The notes: generated by a model not told the origin, from the sequence alone. 64,000 nt of DNA from Streptomyces mobaraensis (GCF_020099395.1 NZ_CP083590.1:4402001-4466000), one strand, 5' to 3'; positions 24,292-32,964 are shown, counted from the stretch's first letter. Translations and numbers: made by a program.

Positions 24292-25671
24292 TCAGAGGGC
24301 CGGCGTCGTGGTGAAGGTCTTGCCGCGCATCAGGAACTCGCCGAAGTAGCCGTCGTGGGGGAGGCCCGGCGTCAGGACGTGGGTGGGGTGGTCGCCCACG
24401 TGGAGATTGCGGATGGCCGGCTCGTCCAGGAGGCGGGCGACCAGGTTCCGGTCGGAGGTGAGGGCGGTGAGGACGAGCGTGTCGCGGAGCGGGGCGAGGC
24501 CGTCGGCTCGGCTCCACGGGGCGATCCACACGCAGGGGAACGGCATTTCCAGGCGGGTCTGCGGCGCGTCGGCGCGGTCCACCTGGAACACCGCGGGGCG
24601 GAGTACCGCGGCGCCGTCGCCGAGGTCGTGGACGAGGGTGTCACCACCGAGCCGGGCCGTGGCCCCGGCGGCCTCCGCACGCACGTACTTCTCCAGGGTC
24701 CGCGCCTCGTCGAGGCGCTGGACCGGCAGGGCCGCCTCGTCGTCCTCCGGTGGCAGGGAGGGCAGGCGGGCCAGCCGGTCGGCGACGGCCTCGGCCACCG
24801 GGGCCGGGTCGCCTTCGACGAAGACGGCGGTGGTGTTCACGCACGACGCGCCGGCGTGCGCGCCGATCGAGTCGACGATCGTGTCGAGGTGACGGGTGAA
24901 GTCGGTGTCCGCGGTGATGAGGATCTTGGCCCGGCCCGGTCCGTGGGGCAGGACGGTCGTGCCGGAGGCGTATTTGTCCACCACCGCGTCACCGCCGTAG
25001 ACGAGGGCCAGGTCGCCGCCGGTGACGAGTTCGTCGGCCACACCGTGGTCGGTCGGCAGGAGCGCGACGTGGTCCGTGCCGAAGCCGGCCTCGTGCAGGG
25101 CGGTCACCAGCCGGTGCGCGCTCAGCGGCTCGCGCCGGGAGGGGCGTACGGCGACGCGGTAGCCGAGGGCCAGAGCCTCCACCCACTGGGCGTGGATGCC
25201 GGGATGGTTGCCGGCGGCGAGGACGGACAGCACGTCGCCGCGCCGGATCCACCGCGCGGTGCCGGCGCCGGCCGACACATCGCGGCTGCCGCGCGGCCGG
25301 GCCTGGCAGGCGAAGCCGTATGCGCCGGCCAGCCCCGTCGCCAGTGTGCCGGTGGCCTGCCGCACGACGGACACGGGCAGGCCGCCGACCCGGGCGACGG
25401 TGTGCTCGTACCGCTCGACGGACATCCCGTCGATCGTGGCGGTCGCGAACAGCCGGGCCGCCTCCGCGAGGGCCGCCGTCCGCTCGTCCAGCGGCGGGGT
25501 CTCCGCACGGCGGAGGGCGGCCAGGGCGCGGCGCACGTACAGGCGCGGCACCACGCTCAGTTCCGCGACCGGTCGTCCGGTGACGTCGTGGACGGTCTCC
25601 CTGGCCTGGGTGCGGTACGGGCCGCCGGGGCCGAGGGCGTCGAGGGGCAGGAGCGCCGGGGAACCGGGCAT
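24292..25671 (-). CDS. ALDH-superfamily reductase, LuxC-like; probable acyl-to-aldehyde step
   Basis: The 459-residue protein has an aldehyde dehydrogenase fold: LSVLAAGNHPGIHAQWVEAL and RVAVRPSRREPLSAHRL in the cofactor half, and catalytic Cys277 in GASCVNTTAVFVEGD. LuxC-type acyl reductases share this fold and use a cysteine thioester to reduce activated acids to aldehydes. Its ATG lies 2 bp after the stop of the upstream fusion gene, so the two are coupled. That fusion contains a LuxE-like adenylating domain and an aminotransferase. Together the pair suggests acid activation, reduction here, then amination of the aldehyde. An ordinary NAD-dependent aldehyde dehydrogenase is the alternative; direction cannot be read from sequence. 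Confidence 0.8.
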   Translation of the reverse strand: MPGSPALLPLDALGPGGPYRTQARETVHDVTGRPVAELSVVPRLYVRRALAALRRAETPPLDERTAALAEAARLFATATIDGMSVERYEHTVARVGGLPVSVVRQATGTLATGLAGAYGFACQARPRGSRDVSAGAGTARWIRRGDVLSVLAAGNHPGIHAQWVEALALGYRVAVRPSRREPLSAHRLVTALHEAGFGTDHVALLPTDHGVADELVTGGDLALVYGGDAVVDKYASGTTVLPHGPGRAKILITADTDFTRHLDTIVDSIGAHAGASCVNTTAVFVEGDPAPVAEAVADRLARLPSLPPEDDEAALPVQRLDEARTLEKYVRAEAAGATARLGGDTLVHDLGDGAAVLRPAVFQVDRADAPQTRLEMPFPCVWIAPWSRADGLAPLRDTLVLTALTSDRNLVARLLDEPAIRNLHVGDHPTHVLTPGLPHDGYFGEFLMRGKTFTTTPAL

Positions 25672-25673
25672 TC

Positions 25674-28127
25674 CTAGTACACCCCCTCGATGACCGTGGT
25701 TCCGTCGAACGTCCGGACCGGCTGGATGTCGGCCACCGCGTCGCCGCCGGAGTGCTCGGCGGGGGCGATGCGGAGGGCGGTGTCCCGTTCGAGGTTGTTG
25801 GGCAGCAGCATGCCGCGGCTGACATGGTTCATGACCACCTGGCCGCGTTCGCCGTAGGGCACCGGTTTCCCGGTGTCGGGGTCGACGACCCGCATGCTGA
25901 TGAACGGGTATGGCGGGTCGAAGACGGACGGCTCGTGCTCGGCGACGCCGTCCCGCTCGTACATGCCGCCGCCGACCATGGTGCTCCCGTAGAAGCCCAG
26001 CAGCCGCGCTTCGGGGAACACCTGGGTGCGGAGCAGGGTGCGGGTGTCGACGTTCATGGAGGAGCCGCCCCAGATGAGGGTGTCGACCTTCCGGTTGATG
26101 AGCTCGGCGAGCTCGTCGCGGCCGGCCAGCGCCTCCAGCAGCGGGGGCGTGGTGAAGACGACGCCGACGTCCTGGCTCCGCAGGATCGCCGCGACCTGGT
26201 CGAGGACGTGGTCCACGTACCGCTTCGTCTCGTCCGCCCTGCCCTCGCCGACGCACTTCTTCACCCACCGCGGATCGAGGTCCACGGTGAACGGGATGCC
26301 GCCGCGCAGATGCGCCAGCGTCCGGCTCGTGGGCGCGAAGAGGTGCGGTCCGCTCGGGCCGATCGTCAGCCAGTTCACCCCGCGGGGGACACCGCGGTCG
26401 TCCAGGACCCGCGAGTGCCACGAGGTCAGCCGCTCGTGCAGGTCGGGCAGCCAGACGACGCGCTTGGGCGCGCCGGTCGTCCCGCCGCTCTCGAAGATGT
26501 CCAGCGGGACCGGCTCGTCCCCGTATCCGCGCGGGACGAGGTCCTCGACGCGGGCGTCGCGCAACTCGTCGACGACGTTGGGGAACAGCGCGAGGTCGGC
26601 TTCGGTGCGGACGTCCTTCCGCGGGTCGAAGTCGAGGGTCCTGGCCCGCTCCAGCCAGAAGCGGGAGCCGGTCCTGGGGCCGAAGTGCCATTCCATGGCG
26701 GCGGCGAGCAGGTCGGGCATCGAGGGCGGACGGTCCCAGGGGGTGTCGAGGACCGACGGGGCCGGTGCGCGGGGCGTGCGACGGGGCGTGCGGTGCGTCT
26801 TGGCGGCGTACTCGGTGAGGACGTCCGTGACCGCCGCCGCGGCCCGGTCGGCCTCTTCGTGGGTCATCACCAGGGGCGGGCTGAGCAGGACGGTGTTCGG
26901 GTTGTTGCGGACGACGACCCCGGCGCGCTCCCGGACCAGCGGCGGCACCCAGTCGGCCGAGAGAGGTTCGCCGGTGGCCGGGTCCTCGGTCAGTTCGATG
27001 CCGAGCATGAGCCCGGTCTGCCGCACCTGGCCGACGAAGGGCAACTCCTCCAGGCGGCGCAGGCGTGCGCCGAGGCGGTCGCCGACCTCGACGGCGGCCG
27101 CGAGGAGGTTCTCGCGCTCCAGGATGTCGAGGTTCTTCAGGGCCACCGCGCAGCCGGTCGCGTGGCCGCTGTAGGTGTATCCGCCGAGGAACCCGTCGTC
27201 GCGGGTGGCCACCTCGGCCACGTGATCGGCCACCAGGAGCGCGCCCATGGGGAAGTACCCCGAGGTGAGGCCCTTGGCGGTGACGATGAAGTCCGGTGCT
27301 ACGCCGAGGCGTTCGGACGCGAACCAGTGGCCGGTCCTGCCGAACCCCGTGATGACCTCGTCGAGGATGAGGAGGATGCCGTGGGCCGACAGCAGCTCGC
27401 GGACCCGCGGCCAGTAATCGGCCGGGGGCTCGACGACGCCGGCCACGCCGAGGATCGGTTCCCCGATCATCACGGCGATGTTCTCCGCGCCGATCTCCTC
27501 GATGGTTTCACGGAGTTCGCGCAGGCAGTACGCGGTGGGGTCCTCGCCGCCGTACATCTCCGGGTGGAAGGGCAGCGGCGGCGTCAGGTGCCGGACGTTC
27601 GGCAGCATGGGGCCGAAGCCCTGGTGGAACATGGGCATTCCGGTGGCCGCGGCGCCGCCGTACGTGACCCCGTGGTAGCCGAAGTGGCGGGCGAGGACCC
27701 AGGTGCGCTCCGGCCGGCCCAGCCGGTGGTGGTAGAGCCGGGCCATGCGCAGCGCGGCGTCGACCGCTTCGGCGCCGCCGCTCGTGAAGTAGACCCGCTC
27801 CATCGGGGCGGGCGCCAGCTCGATGAGCCGGTCGGCCAGCTGGATGGAGGGTTCGTTGGAGAACTCGTGGAAGCTGCTGTAGTACTCCAGTTTCGCCATC
27901 TGCCCGGCCGCGGCCTCGGCCATTTCACGCCGCCCGTGCCCGATGTGCGCGAGCATGAGGCCGCCGGTGGCGTCCAGATACTCACGGCCGTGCGCGTCGC
28001 GTAACCGGCAGCCGGAACCCTCCACCATGATGATCCGATCGGCGGCGGCACCGGGCAGGTGCGGGTGGATCAGCCGGGATCGGTCGGTCTTGACCAGGGC
28101 GTCTGCGTTGACCAGCGGTGCCGCCAT
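25674..28127 (-). CDS. Class III aminotransferase fused to LuxE/PaaK-like adenylating domain
   Basis: The 817-residue protein is a fusion. Residues about 15-440 form a class III PLP aminotransferase: YFTSGGAEAVDAALRMAR, LILDEVITGFGRTGHW with the Asp that holds the ring nitrogen, and PLP lysine Lys285 in VTAKGLTSGYFP. A Pro/Arg linker follows (about 440-465). Residues about 470-817 are an acyl-protein-synthetase or phenylacetate-CoA-ligase-like adenylation domain with the ATP loop ESGGTTGAPKR at about 546-556 and FYGSTMVGGGMYERDG later. LuxE activates a fatty acid for reduction by LuxC; here the partner reductase is encoded 2 bp downstream. The start is ATG 28127 behind GAGGGTGAC. The acid substrate is unknown. 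The combination is not one I recognise as a named pathway. Confidence 0.85.
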   Translation of the reverse strand: MAAPLVNADALVKTDRSRLIHPHLPGAAADRIIMVEGSGCRLRDAHGREYLDATGGLMLAHIGHGRREMAEAAAGQMAKLEYYSSFHEFSNEPSIQLADRLIELAPAPMERVYFTSGGAEAVDAALRMARLYHHRLGRPERTWVLARHFGYHGVTYGGAAATGMPMFHQGFGPMLPNVRHLTPPLPFHPEMYGGEDPTAYCLRELRETIEEIGAENIAVMIGEPILGVAGVVEPPADYWPRVRELLSAHGILLILDEVITGFGRTGHWFASERLGVAPDFIVTAKGLTSGYFPMGALLVADHVAEVATRDDGFLGGYTYSGHATGCAVALKNLDILERENLLAAAVEVGDRLGARLRRLEELPFVGQVRQTGLMLGIELTEDPATGEPLSADWVPPLVRERAGVVVRNNPNTVLLSPPLVMTHEEADRAAAAVTDVLTEYAAKTHRTPRRTPRAPAPSVLDTPWDRPPSMPDLLAAAMEWHFGPRTGSRFWLERARTLDFDPRKDVRTEADLALFPNVVDELRDARVEDLVPRGYGDEPVPLDIFESGGTTGAPKRVVWLPDLHERLTSWHSRVLDDRGVPRGVNWLTIGPSGPHLFAPTSRTLAHLRGGIPFTVDLDPRWVKKCVGEGRADETKRYVDHVLDQVAAILRSQDVGVVFTTPPLLEALAGRDELAELINRKVDTLIWGGSSMNVDTRTLLRTQVFPEARLLGFYGSTMVGGGMYERDGVAEHEPSVFDPPYPFISMRVVDPDTGKPVPYGERGQVVMNHVSRGMLLPNNLERDTALRIAPAEHSGGDAVADIQPVRTFDGTTVIEGVY

Positions 28128-28656
28128 GTCACCCTCACCATCGGAAAATCGTCGGAAGTTTCTTTTCTGTTCGTTCTGCTGGATTTTTCTCTCGATGTTT
28201 CTCTGAACTTTTCTCCGGCTGCTTCTCCGGCTGTTTCCTCGCGGATGCTAGTGGGCGGTGGAGGGGCGGGAAAGCGGAAGGTTCAACTGCACACGGGGAA
28301 TGATCTCCGCGTGGTGCGAGCGGAGTTGAAGGATCTTTTCCGCATGTGCGTCGGCCGGGGAATGTGGCGGTGAGTCGCGTCGCGTGTGGGGTCGTAAAGC
28401 GCGTCGAAGGCAAAGTTCCGATTTTCCGGGTGGTTGACCTTCTCGTGGCATCACTTGAACGTTCCGGATGCGTGCGCCGGGGTGGGGGTGCCAGGGGGCG
28501 GGGGGTGACGCGGTGGGGCGGATCCGGTGCCGGAAAGGTCTTGCGCAACCACTACGGTTGAAGCACTATGTGCGGAGTGGTTCGCCCCCTCCGGGGCGTC
28601 CACCCCGGCGGATCGGCCGCCGGAACCACACGCCGTCCATCGAAACGAGGACCCTC
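28128..28656. other. Divergent intergenic region, purine-rich leader
   Basis: No gene is supported here. On the minus strand, the 110 bases before the fusion gene are strongly A/G-rich, unstructured, and include a 12-bp direct repeat (TTCTCCGGCTG units at 28211 and 28223 as read on plus). A TAGCAT hexamer at 28245-28250 (minus) is a possible -10 element, giving a leader of about 110 nt. The open frame at 28135-28548 has a biased Lys/Glu/Pro tail from this composition and does not look like a protein. The remainder toward 28656 holds the promoter of the next gene but no clear hexamers. Confidence 0.55.
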
Positions 28657-29241
28657 TTGCGCAAGCTCACCTACTTCGTCGCCTGCTCGATCGACGGGTT
28701 CATCGGCGACCCGAGTGGTGACGCGTCCTCCATGTTCGCCTTCGTCGAAGAGGAGTTCCTGGAGTACCTCAAGACCGAGTACCCCGAGACCATCTCGGCC
28801 GAGGGGCGGCGCGTCCTCGGGCTGGAGGGCCTGGAGAACCGGCACTTCGACACCGTCGTCCAGGGGCGCGGAAGCTACCAGCTCGGCCTGGACGCCGGGC
28901 TCCCCAGCCCGTACGGGCATCTGCGCGAGTACGTCGCCAGCCGGACGCTGACGGAGTCGCCCCACCCGAACGTGCGGCTGTTCTCCGGGGACATCGTCGG
29001 GGCGGTCCGCGAGCTCAAGGCGGAGGACGGGGAGAAGGGCATCTGGCTCTGCGGCGGTTCGCGGATCGCCGGGGAGCTGGCGGACGAGGTGGACGAGCTG
29101 GTCATCAAGACCTATCCGCAGATCTACGGTTCCGGTATGCCGATGTTCGGCTCGGACTTCCGGGTGGCGGACTTCTCGCTGGAGTCGGTGCGCGCCTTCG
29201 GCAACGGGGTGCTCGTCAGGAAGTACGTCCGCAAGCGGTGA
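28657..29241 (+). CDS. Dihydrofolate reductase-fold (RibD C-terminal) protein
   Basis: The 194-residue protein begins at TTG 28657 behind GAGGA, reading RKLTYFVACSIDGFIGDPSG, the opening of the DHFR/RibD_C family. The cofactor-binding region GIWLCGGSRIAGELADEVDEL and YPQIYGSGMPMF complete the fold. Members are NADPH-dependent reductases of various substrates, not confirmed as true folate enzymes. It stands alone downstream of the divergent region. No specific substrate can be given. Confidence 0.88.
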   Translation: MRKLTYFVACSIDGFIGDPSGDASSMFAFVEEEFLEYLKTEYPETISAEGRRVLGLEGLENRHFDTVVQGRGSYQLGLDAGLPSPYGHLREYVASRTLTESPHPNVRLFSGDIVGAVRELKAEDGEKGIWLCGGSRIAGELADEVDELVIKTYPQIYGSGMPMFGSDFRVADFSLESVRAFGNGVLVRKYVRKR

Positions 29242-29701
29242 CGGTCGTGGCGGGGGTGTCGTCCGCCGCCGGCCGTGGGATCGACCAAGCCATTCCGGTT
29301 TCGGAGTGGCTTGGACGCGTTTTCCGCGCGTGGGTGCTTGCTCCGACGGCTTGTCGGGGGGTGCGCGGAGAGTTCTCGCGACGTGGTTGTGCGCCCCCGG
29401 TGCGCTGGTCCGCGCCGAGCGCCAATTACCTTACCGAGGGAAGGACTTGGCGTTTTCTTGACCGGACGCCGCGGGTAATGTGAAGGCCAAGGGCTGCTCC
29501 ACGGGCCCCGGTTCCCCGGCCGTTCAGGGGCGGCACGTCGTGCCCCTGCCCGCTCCCTCGTTCTCCGAGTCGGGGACTCATGACGCGGCATGCGCCGGCG
29601 ATCCCCCTCCGACGGGGCCGCCGGCATCCGACATCCCAGTGCTGACCTTGACCACACCGCGCCCTGCCCGGAAACGGCGGGGGCGCGGGAGAAAGGCCAC
29701 C
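29242..29701. other. Intergenic region upstream of carbonic anhydrase
   Basis: No gene is convincing in this 460-bp stretch. An open frame leads into the carbonic anhydrase from 29480 but has low-quality codons and the enzyme's fold starts at 29702. The visible structure is a GGGGCGGCACG/CGTGCCCC hairpin near 29527-29548. A TAATGT near 29475 could be a -10 element, but its -35 spacing is poor. Confidence 0.5.
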
Positions 29702-30298
29702 ATGCGGTCCCTGATAGCCAACGCCCGGTCCTTCGCCACCCATGTGTCCGAGCGGGCGGACGAGTTCCGTGCCCTGGAATCCGGCCAGCGCCCGGAAGCG
29801 CTGTTCATCACCTGCTCGGACTCCCGGGTGGTGCCGTCACTGATCACGGGCGCCCGGCCCGGCGAGCTGTTCGAGCTGCGCACGGCCGGCAACGTCGTCC
29901 CTCCGTACAGCGCCGACCGGCCCACCGGCGAGACGGCGACCATCGAGTACGCGGTCCGTGTGCTGGGCGTGCGCGACATCGTGGTCTGCGGCCACTCCCA
30001 CTGCGGCGCCGTACGGGCGCTGGTCGGCGGGGACGACCTGTCCGGTGTGCCGGCCGTGCGGGGCTGGCTGGAGCGGACGGCCGCCTGGCCGGGGGACGGG
30101 CCGGCGGGGACCGGGGGAGCCGACCTGGCCGGGCCGGCGCAGCGGCACGCGGTCGCGCAGCTGCAGCGGCTGCGCACCCACCCGTGTGTCGCCGAGCGGA
30201 TCTCCGACGGAACGGTCGGGCTGCACGCCTGGTCCTACGAGGTGCACACGGGTGCCGTCAGGGAGCTCCGGTCCGACGGGCGGTTCCACGTGCTGTGA
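29702..30298 (+). CDS. Beta-class carbonic anhydrase
   Basis: The 198-residue enzyme interconverts CO2 and bicarbonate. Zinc ligands are Cys38, His98 and Cys101, in TCSDSR and GHSHCG, with the Asp40-Arg42 dyad next to the metal as in the beta class. The ATG is behind GGAGAAAGG. The gene is followed after 72 bp by a SulP anion transporter in the same direction, a pairing that points to bicarbonate uptake or supply. Confidence 0.95.
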   Translation: MRSLIANARSFATHVSERADEFRALESGQRPEALFITCSDSRVVPSLITGARPGELFELRTAGNVVPPYSADRPTGETATIEYAVRVLGVRDIVVCGHSHCGAVRALVGGDDLSGVPAVRGWLERTAAWPGDGPAGTGGADLAGPAQRHAVAQLQRLRTHPCVAERISDGTVGLHAWSYEVHTGAVRELRSDGRFHVL

Positions 30299-30370
30299 CC
30301 CGCGCGTTCGCCCGCCGCTCGGGCGGCGACCATCGGCCCCGTCCCCTCACAGCGCGAGGAACCCGCAGTC

Positions 30371-31846
30371 ATGGTCTCGACCCTCAGGAACCGTAAACCA
30401 CTCATGTATTCCGCCACGTTGAGGCAGGACGTCCTGGCCTCGCTCGTCGTCTTCCTGGTGGCCCTGCCCCTGTGCGTCGGGGTGGCCGTGGCCTCCGGGG
30501 TGCCCGCCGAACTCGGCTTGATCACCGGCATCGTGGGCGGACTGGTCGTCGGCTGCCTGCCCGGCAGCTCCCTCCAGGTCAGCGGTCCGGCCGCCGGGCT
30601 CACGGTGCTCGTCTTCGAGGCGGTGCACGAGTTCGGGCCGGGCGCCCTGGGCGCCCTCGTCCTGGCGGCCGGGCTGCTCCAGATCGTCCTGGGCGCACTG
30701 CGCTTCGGCCGGCTGTTCCGGGCCGTGTCCGTGGCGGTCGTCCAGGGCATGCTCGCCGGCATCGGGCTCGTCCTCCTCTTCGGCCAGCTCTACACCATGG
30801 CCGAGGCCCGGCAGCCGCGGTCCGGCGTCGACAAGATCACCGGGATACCGGACCTGATAACCACCGTGGCGACGGACGGCGACGCCCTCGTCCCCTTCCT
30901 CGTGGGCATCGGCACGATCGCCGTCCTCGTCCTGTGGAAGAAGCTCCCGGCCGGGGCACGGACGGTGCCCGCGCCTCTCGTGGCGGTGGCCCTCGCCACG
31001 GCCGTCTGCGCCCTGGCCGGGCTCCCCGTGGCCACCGTCGAGGTGCGGGGCATCGTCGAGGCCGTCCGGCCGCCGGGCGCCGACGCCTTCGGCGCGCTGG
31101 GCAGTGTCGCCGCGCTCGGCACCGTCCTCGCCTTCGCCCTGATCGCCTCCGCGGAAAGCCTTTTCAGCGCCGCGGCGGTGGACCGGATGCACGATGGGCC
31201 GCGGACCGCGTACGACAAGGAACTGATGGCCCAGGGCGTGGGCAACACGGTCTGCGGGATGCTGGGCTCGCTGCCCATGACGGCCGTGATCGTGCGGAGT
31301 TCGGCCAATGTGCAGGCGGGCGCGCGCACCAAGGCCGCCCGCGTCCTGCACGGGGTGTGGCTGCTGCTGTTCGCCGCGCTGCTGCCGGCCGCGGTCGGGG
31401 TCATCCCGCTGGCCGCCCTGGCGGGCGTCCTCGTGCACGCCGGCTGCAAGCTCGTCCCGGTCCGGCAGACCGTGTCGCTCTGGCGGCAGCACCGGGGCGA
31501 GGCGGTGGTGCTGGCGGTGACCGCCGTCGCCATCATCGGCACCAACATGTTCGAGGGAGTGCTCGTCGGGCTGCTGCTGGCGGTCGTCAAGGCCGCCTGG
31601 GAGACGTCGCACCTCCACCTCGACGTACGGGAGTCGGCGGACGGCCGGCTCACCGTCACGGCCGGCGGCAACGCGACGTTCCTCCGGCTGCCCCGGATGC
31701 TGGAGACGCTGGAGGCGCTCCCGGAGGACCGGCCCGTGGAGCTCGACCTGTCCCGGCTGCGCCACCTCGACCACGCGTGCCGCACGGTCCTGGAGGCGTG
31801 GGCCGAGCAGCGGGGCGCGACGGTCGAGGTGGTGACGCGGGTGTGA
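30371..31846 (+). CDS. SulP-family anion transporter, probable bicarbonate/sulfate
   Basis: The 491-residue protein has about eleven membrane helices. The first ones (LRQDVLASLVVFLVALPLCVGVA, in parts, and SGPAAGLTVLVFEAV) carry the SulP signature near the anion site. A C-terminal STAS domain follows at about 415-491. SulP proteins move sulfate, bicarbonate or C4 acids. A carbonic anhydrase gene immediately upstream makes bicarbonate the favoured substrate. The ATG is behind GCGAGGAA. Confidence 0.88.
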   Translation: MVSTLRNRKPLMYSATLRQDVLASLVVFLVALPLCVGVAVASGVPAELGLITGIVGGLVVGCLPGSSLQVSGPAAGLTVLVFEAVHEFGPGALGALVLAAGLLQIVLGALRFGRLFRAVSVAVVQGMLAGIGLVLLFGQLYTMAEARQPRSGVDKITGIPDLITTVATDGDALVPFLVGIGTIAVLVLWKKLPAGARTVPAPLVAVALATAVCALAGLPVATVEVRGIVEAVRPPGADAFGALGSVAALGTVLAFALIASAESLFSAAAVDRMHDGPRTAYDKELMAQGVGNTVCGMLGSLPMTAVIVRSSANVQAGARTKAARVLHGVWLLLFAALLPAAVGVIPLAALAGVLVHAGCKLVPVRQTVSLWRQHRGEAVVLAVTAVAIIGTNMFEGVLVGLLLAVVKAAWETSHLHLDVRESADGRLTVTAGGNATFLRLPRMLETLEALPEDRPVELDLSRLRHLDHACRTVLEAWAEQRGATVEVVTRV

Positions 31847-31956
31847 GCGGCGGTTCGAGCGGGCCGTGCTCACCTGGCAGTGCGGCTGAGGGGGCGGGAA
31901 GGCAGAGAAGGAGAACGGCGCCGGGCGTGCGGTCCAGCAGGGGGTGAGGGAGCCCG

Positions 31957-31965
31957 TGTTAGCCT
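31957..31965 (+). promoter_or_regulatory. Extended -10 promoter for the leader peptide/rRNA methyltransferase
   Basis: TGTTAGCCT fits the extended -10 form TG-N-TANNNT and sits eight bases before the leader ATG, so the transcript would start at or next to the ATG. Confidence 0.45.
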
Positions 31966-31972
31966 CGTGACC

Positions 31973-32008
31973 ATGGCGTTCTCCAGCTGTCCGCACGTTT
32001 TCGGCTGA
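31973..32008 (+). CDS. 11-residue leader peptide upstream of the rRNA methyltransferase
   Basis: ATG 31973 opens a short frame reading MAFSSCPHVFG and ends at TGA 32006-32008. Placed as it is by the extended -10, it would be leaderless. A GCCCGGG/CCCGGGC hairpin follows at 32020-32040, 12 bases after the stop and 60 bases before the methyltransferase start. Leader peptide, then hairpin, then ribosomal methyltransferase is the pattern used for macrolide-inducible attenuation, which is inferred here. Confidence 0.4.
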   Translation: MAFSSCPHVFG

Positions 32009-32100
32009 GGCGGGGTCACGCCCGGGGCGCCGGCCCGGGCCGCCGACGATCCCGACCGTTCGACTGCCGACACGCGGCCCATCGCTGCGGAGGACCACGC

Positions 32101-32964
32101 ATGCCCGCCCTTCCTGTCGCGCCCGAGGCGCGGCTCCGCCTGCTCGACGTCCTGACCTGTCCGCACTGTGGTGAGCGGCTCGCCCTGGCCGACGGGTCCG
32201 TGCGCTGCGCGGGGCGGCACTCGTTCGACGTCGCACGCCAGGGGTATGTCGGCCTGCTGACCGGCAACATGCGGGCCGGAACCGCTGACACGGCCGACAT
32301 GGTGCGGGCCCGGACGGCGTTCCTGGGCGCCGGGCACTACGCCCCGCTGGCCGCTGCCCTGGCCGGTGCCGTGGCGCCGCACTGCCCGGACGGCGGCACG
32401 CTGCTCGACGCCGGCGCCGGCACCGGGTACTACCTCGCCGCCGTGCTGGACAGGGTGCCGGGCGCCGTCGGGCTGGGGCTCGACGCGTCCAAGTTCGCGC
32501 TGCGGCAGGCGGCCCGGGCGCACCCGTGGGCGTGGGCGGCCACGTGGGACGTCTGGCGCCCGCTGCCGGTGCGCGGCGGATCCGTGGACGTCGTGCTGAA
32601 CGTCTTCGCGCCGCGCAACGGCGAGGAGTTCCACCGGGTGCTGAGCCCCGGCGGCGCGCTCGTGGTCGTGACGCCGACCGCCCGCCATCTGGCCGGGCTG
32701 CGCGAGCGCCTCGGGCTGCTCACGGTGGACGCGGACAAGGAGGACCGGCTGCGGCGGACGCTCGGTGACCGCTTCGAGGCCGTCGGCGCGGAGACGCACG
32801 AGCACACCGTCGACCTCTCGGCGGAGGACGTGATGAACCTGGTGCTGATGGGGCCGAGCGCGCGGCATGTGACGCCGGACGAACTGCTGGAGCGCGTCAC
32901 CGCGTTGGAGCTGCCACTGCCCGTCACCGTCTCCTGCCTGGTGTCGGTGTACCGCGCCGTGTGA
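32101..32964 (+). CDS. RlmA/TlrB-type 23S rRNA (guanine-N1) methyltransferase
   Basis: The 287-residue enzyme carries the N-terminal zinc finger of this family, with Cys20, Cys23, Cys36 and His40 (CPHC...CAGRH), followed by RQGYVGLL and then the SAM-binding GTLLDAGAGTGYYLAAVLD. RlmA methylates G745 of 23S rRNA in enteric bacteria; TlrB methylates G748 and gives tylosin resistance in Streptomyces fradiae. Which position is used here is not determined. The ATG is behind GGAGG. A leader peptide and hairpin precede it. Confidence 0.9.
   Translation: MPALPVAPEARLRLLDVLTCPHCGERLALADGSVRCAGRHSFDVARQGYVGLLTGNMRAGTADTADMVRARTAFLGAGHYAPLAAALAGAVAPHCPDGGTLLDAGAGTGYYLAAVLDRVPGAVGLGLDASKFALRQAARAHPWAWAATWDVWRPLPVRGGSVDVVLNVFAPRNGEEFHRVLSPGGALVVVTPTARHLAGLRERLGLLTVDADKEDRLRRTLGDRFEAVGAETHEHTVDLSAEDVMNLVLMGPSARHVTPDELLERVTALELPLPVTVSCLVSVYRAV

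Noticed and set aside
28135..28548. A 137-residue minus-strand ORF ending in a Lys/Glu/Pro-rich tail
   Set aside because: It owes its tail to the purine-rich leader of the fusion gene; the N-terminal part has poor codon bias and no ribosome site.
29480..29701. N-terminal extension of carbonic anhydrase
   Set aside because: The extra 74 codons have no similarity to the family, and a good ribosome site precedes the ATG at 29702.
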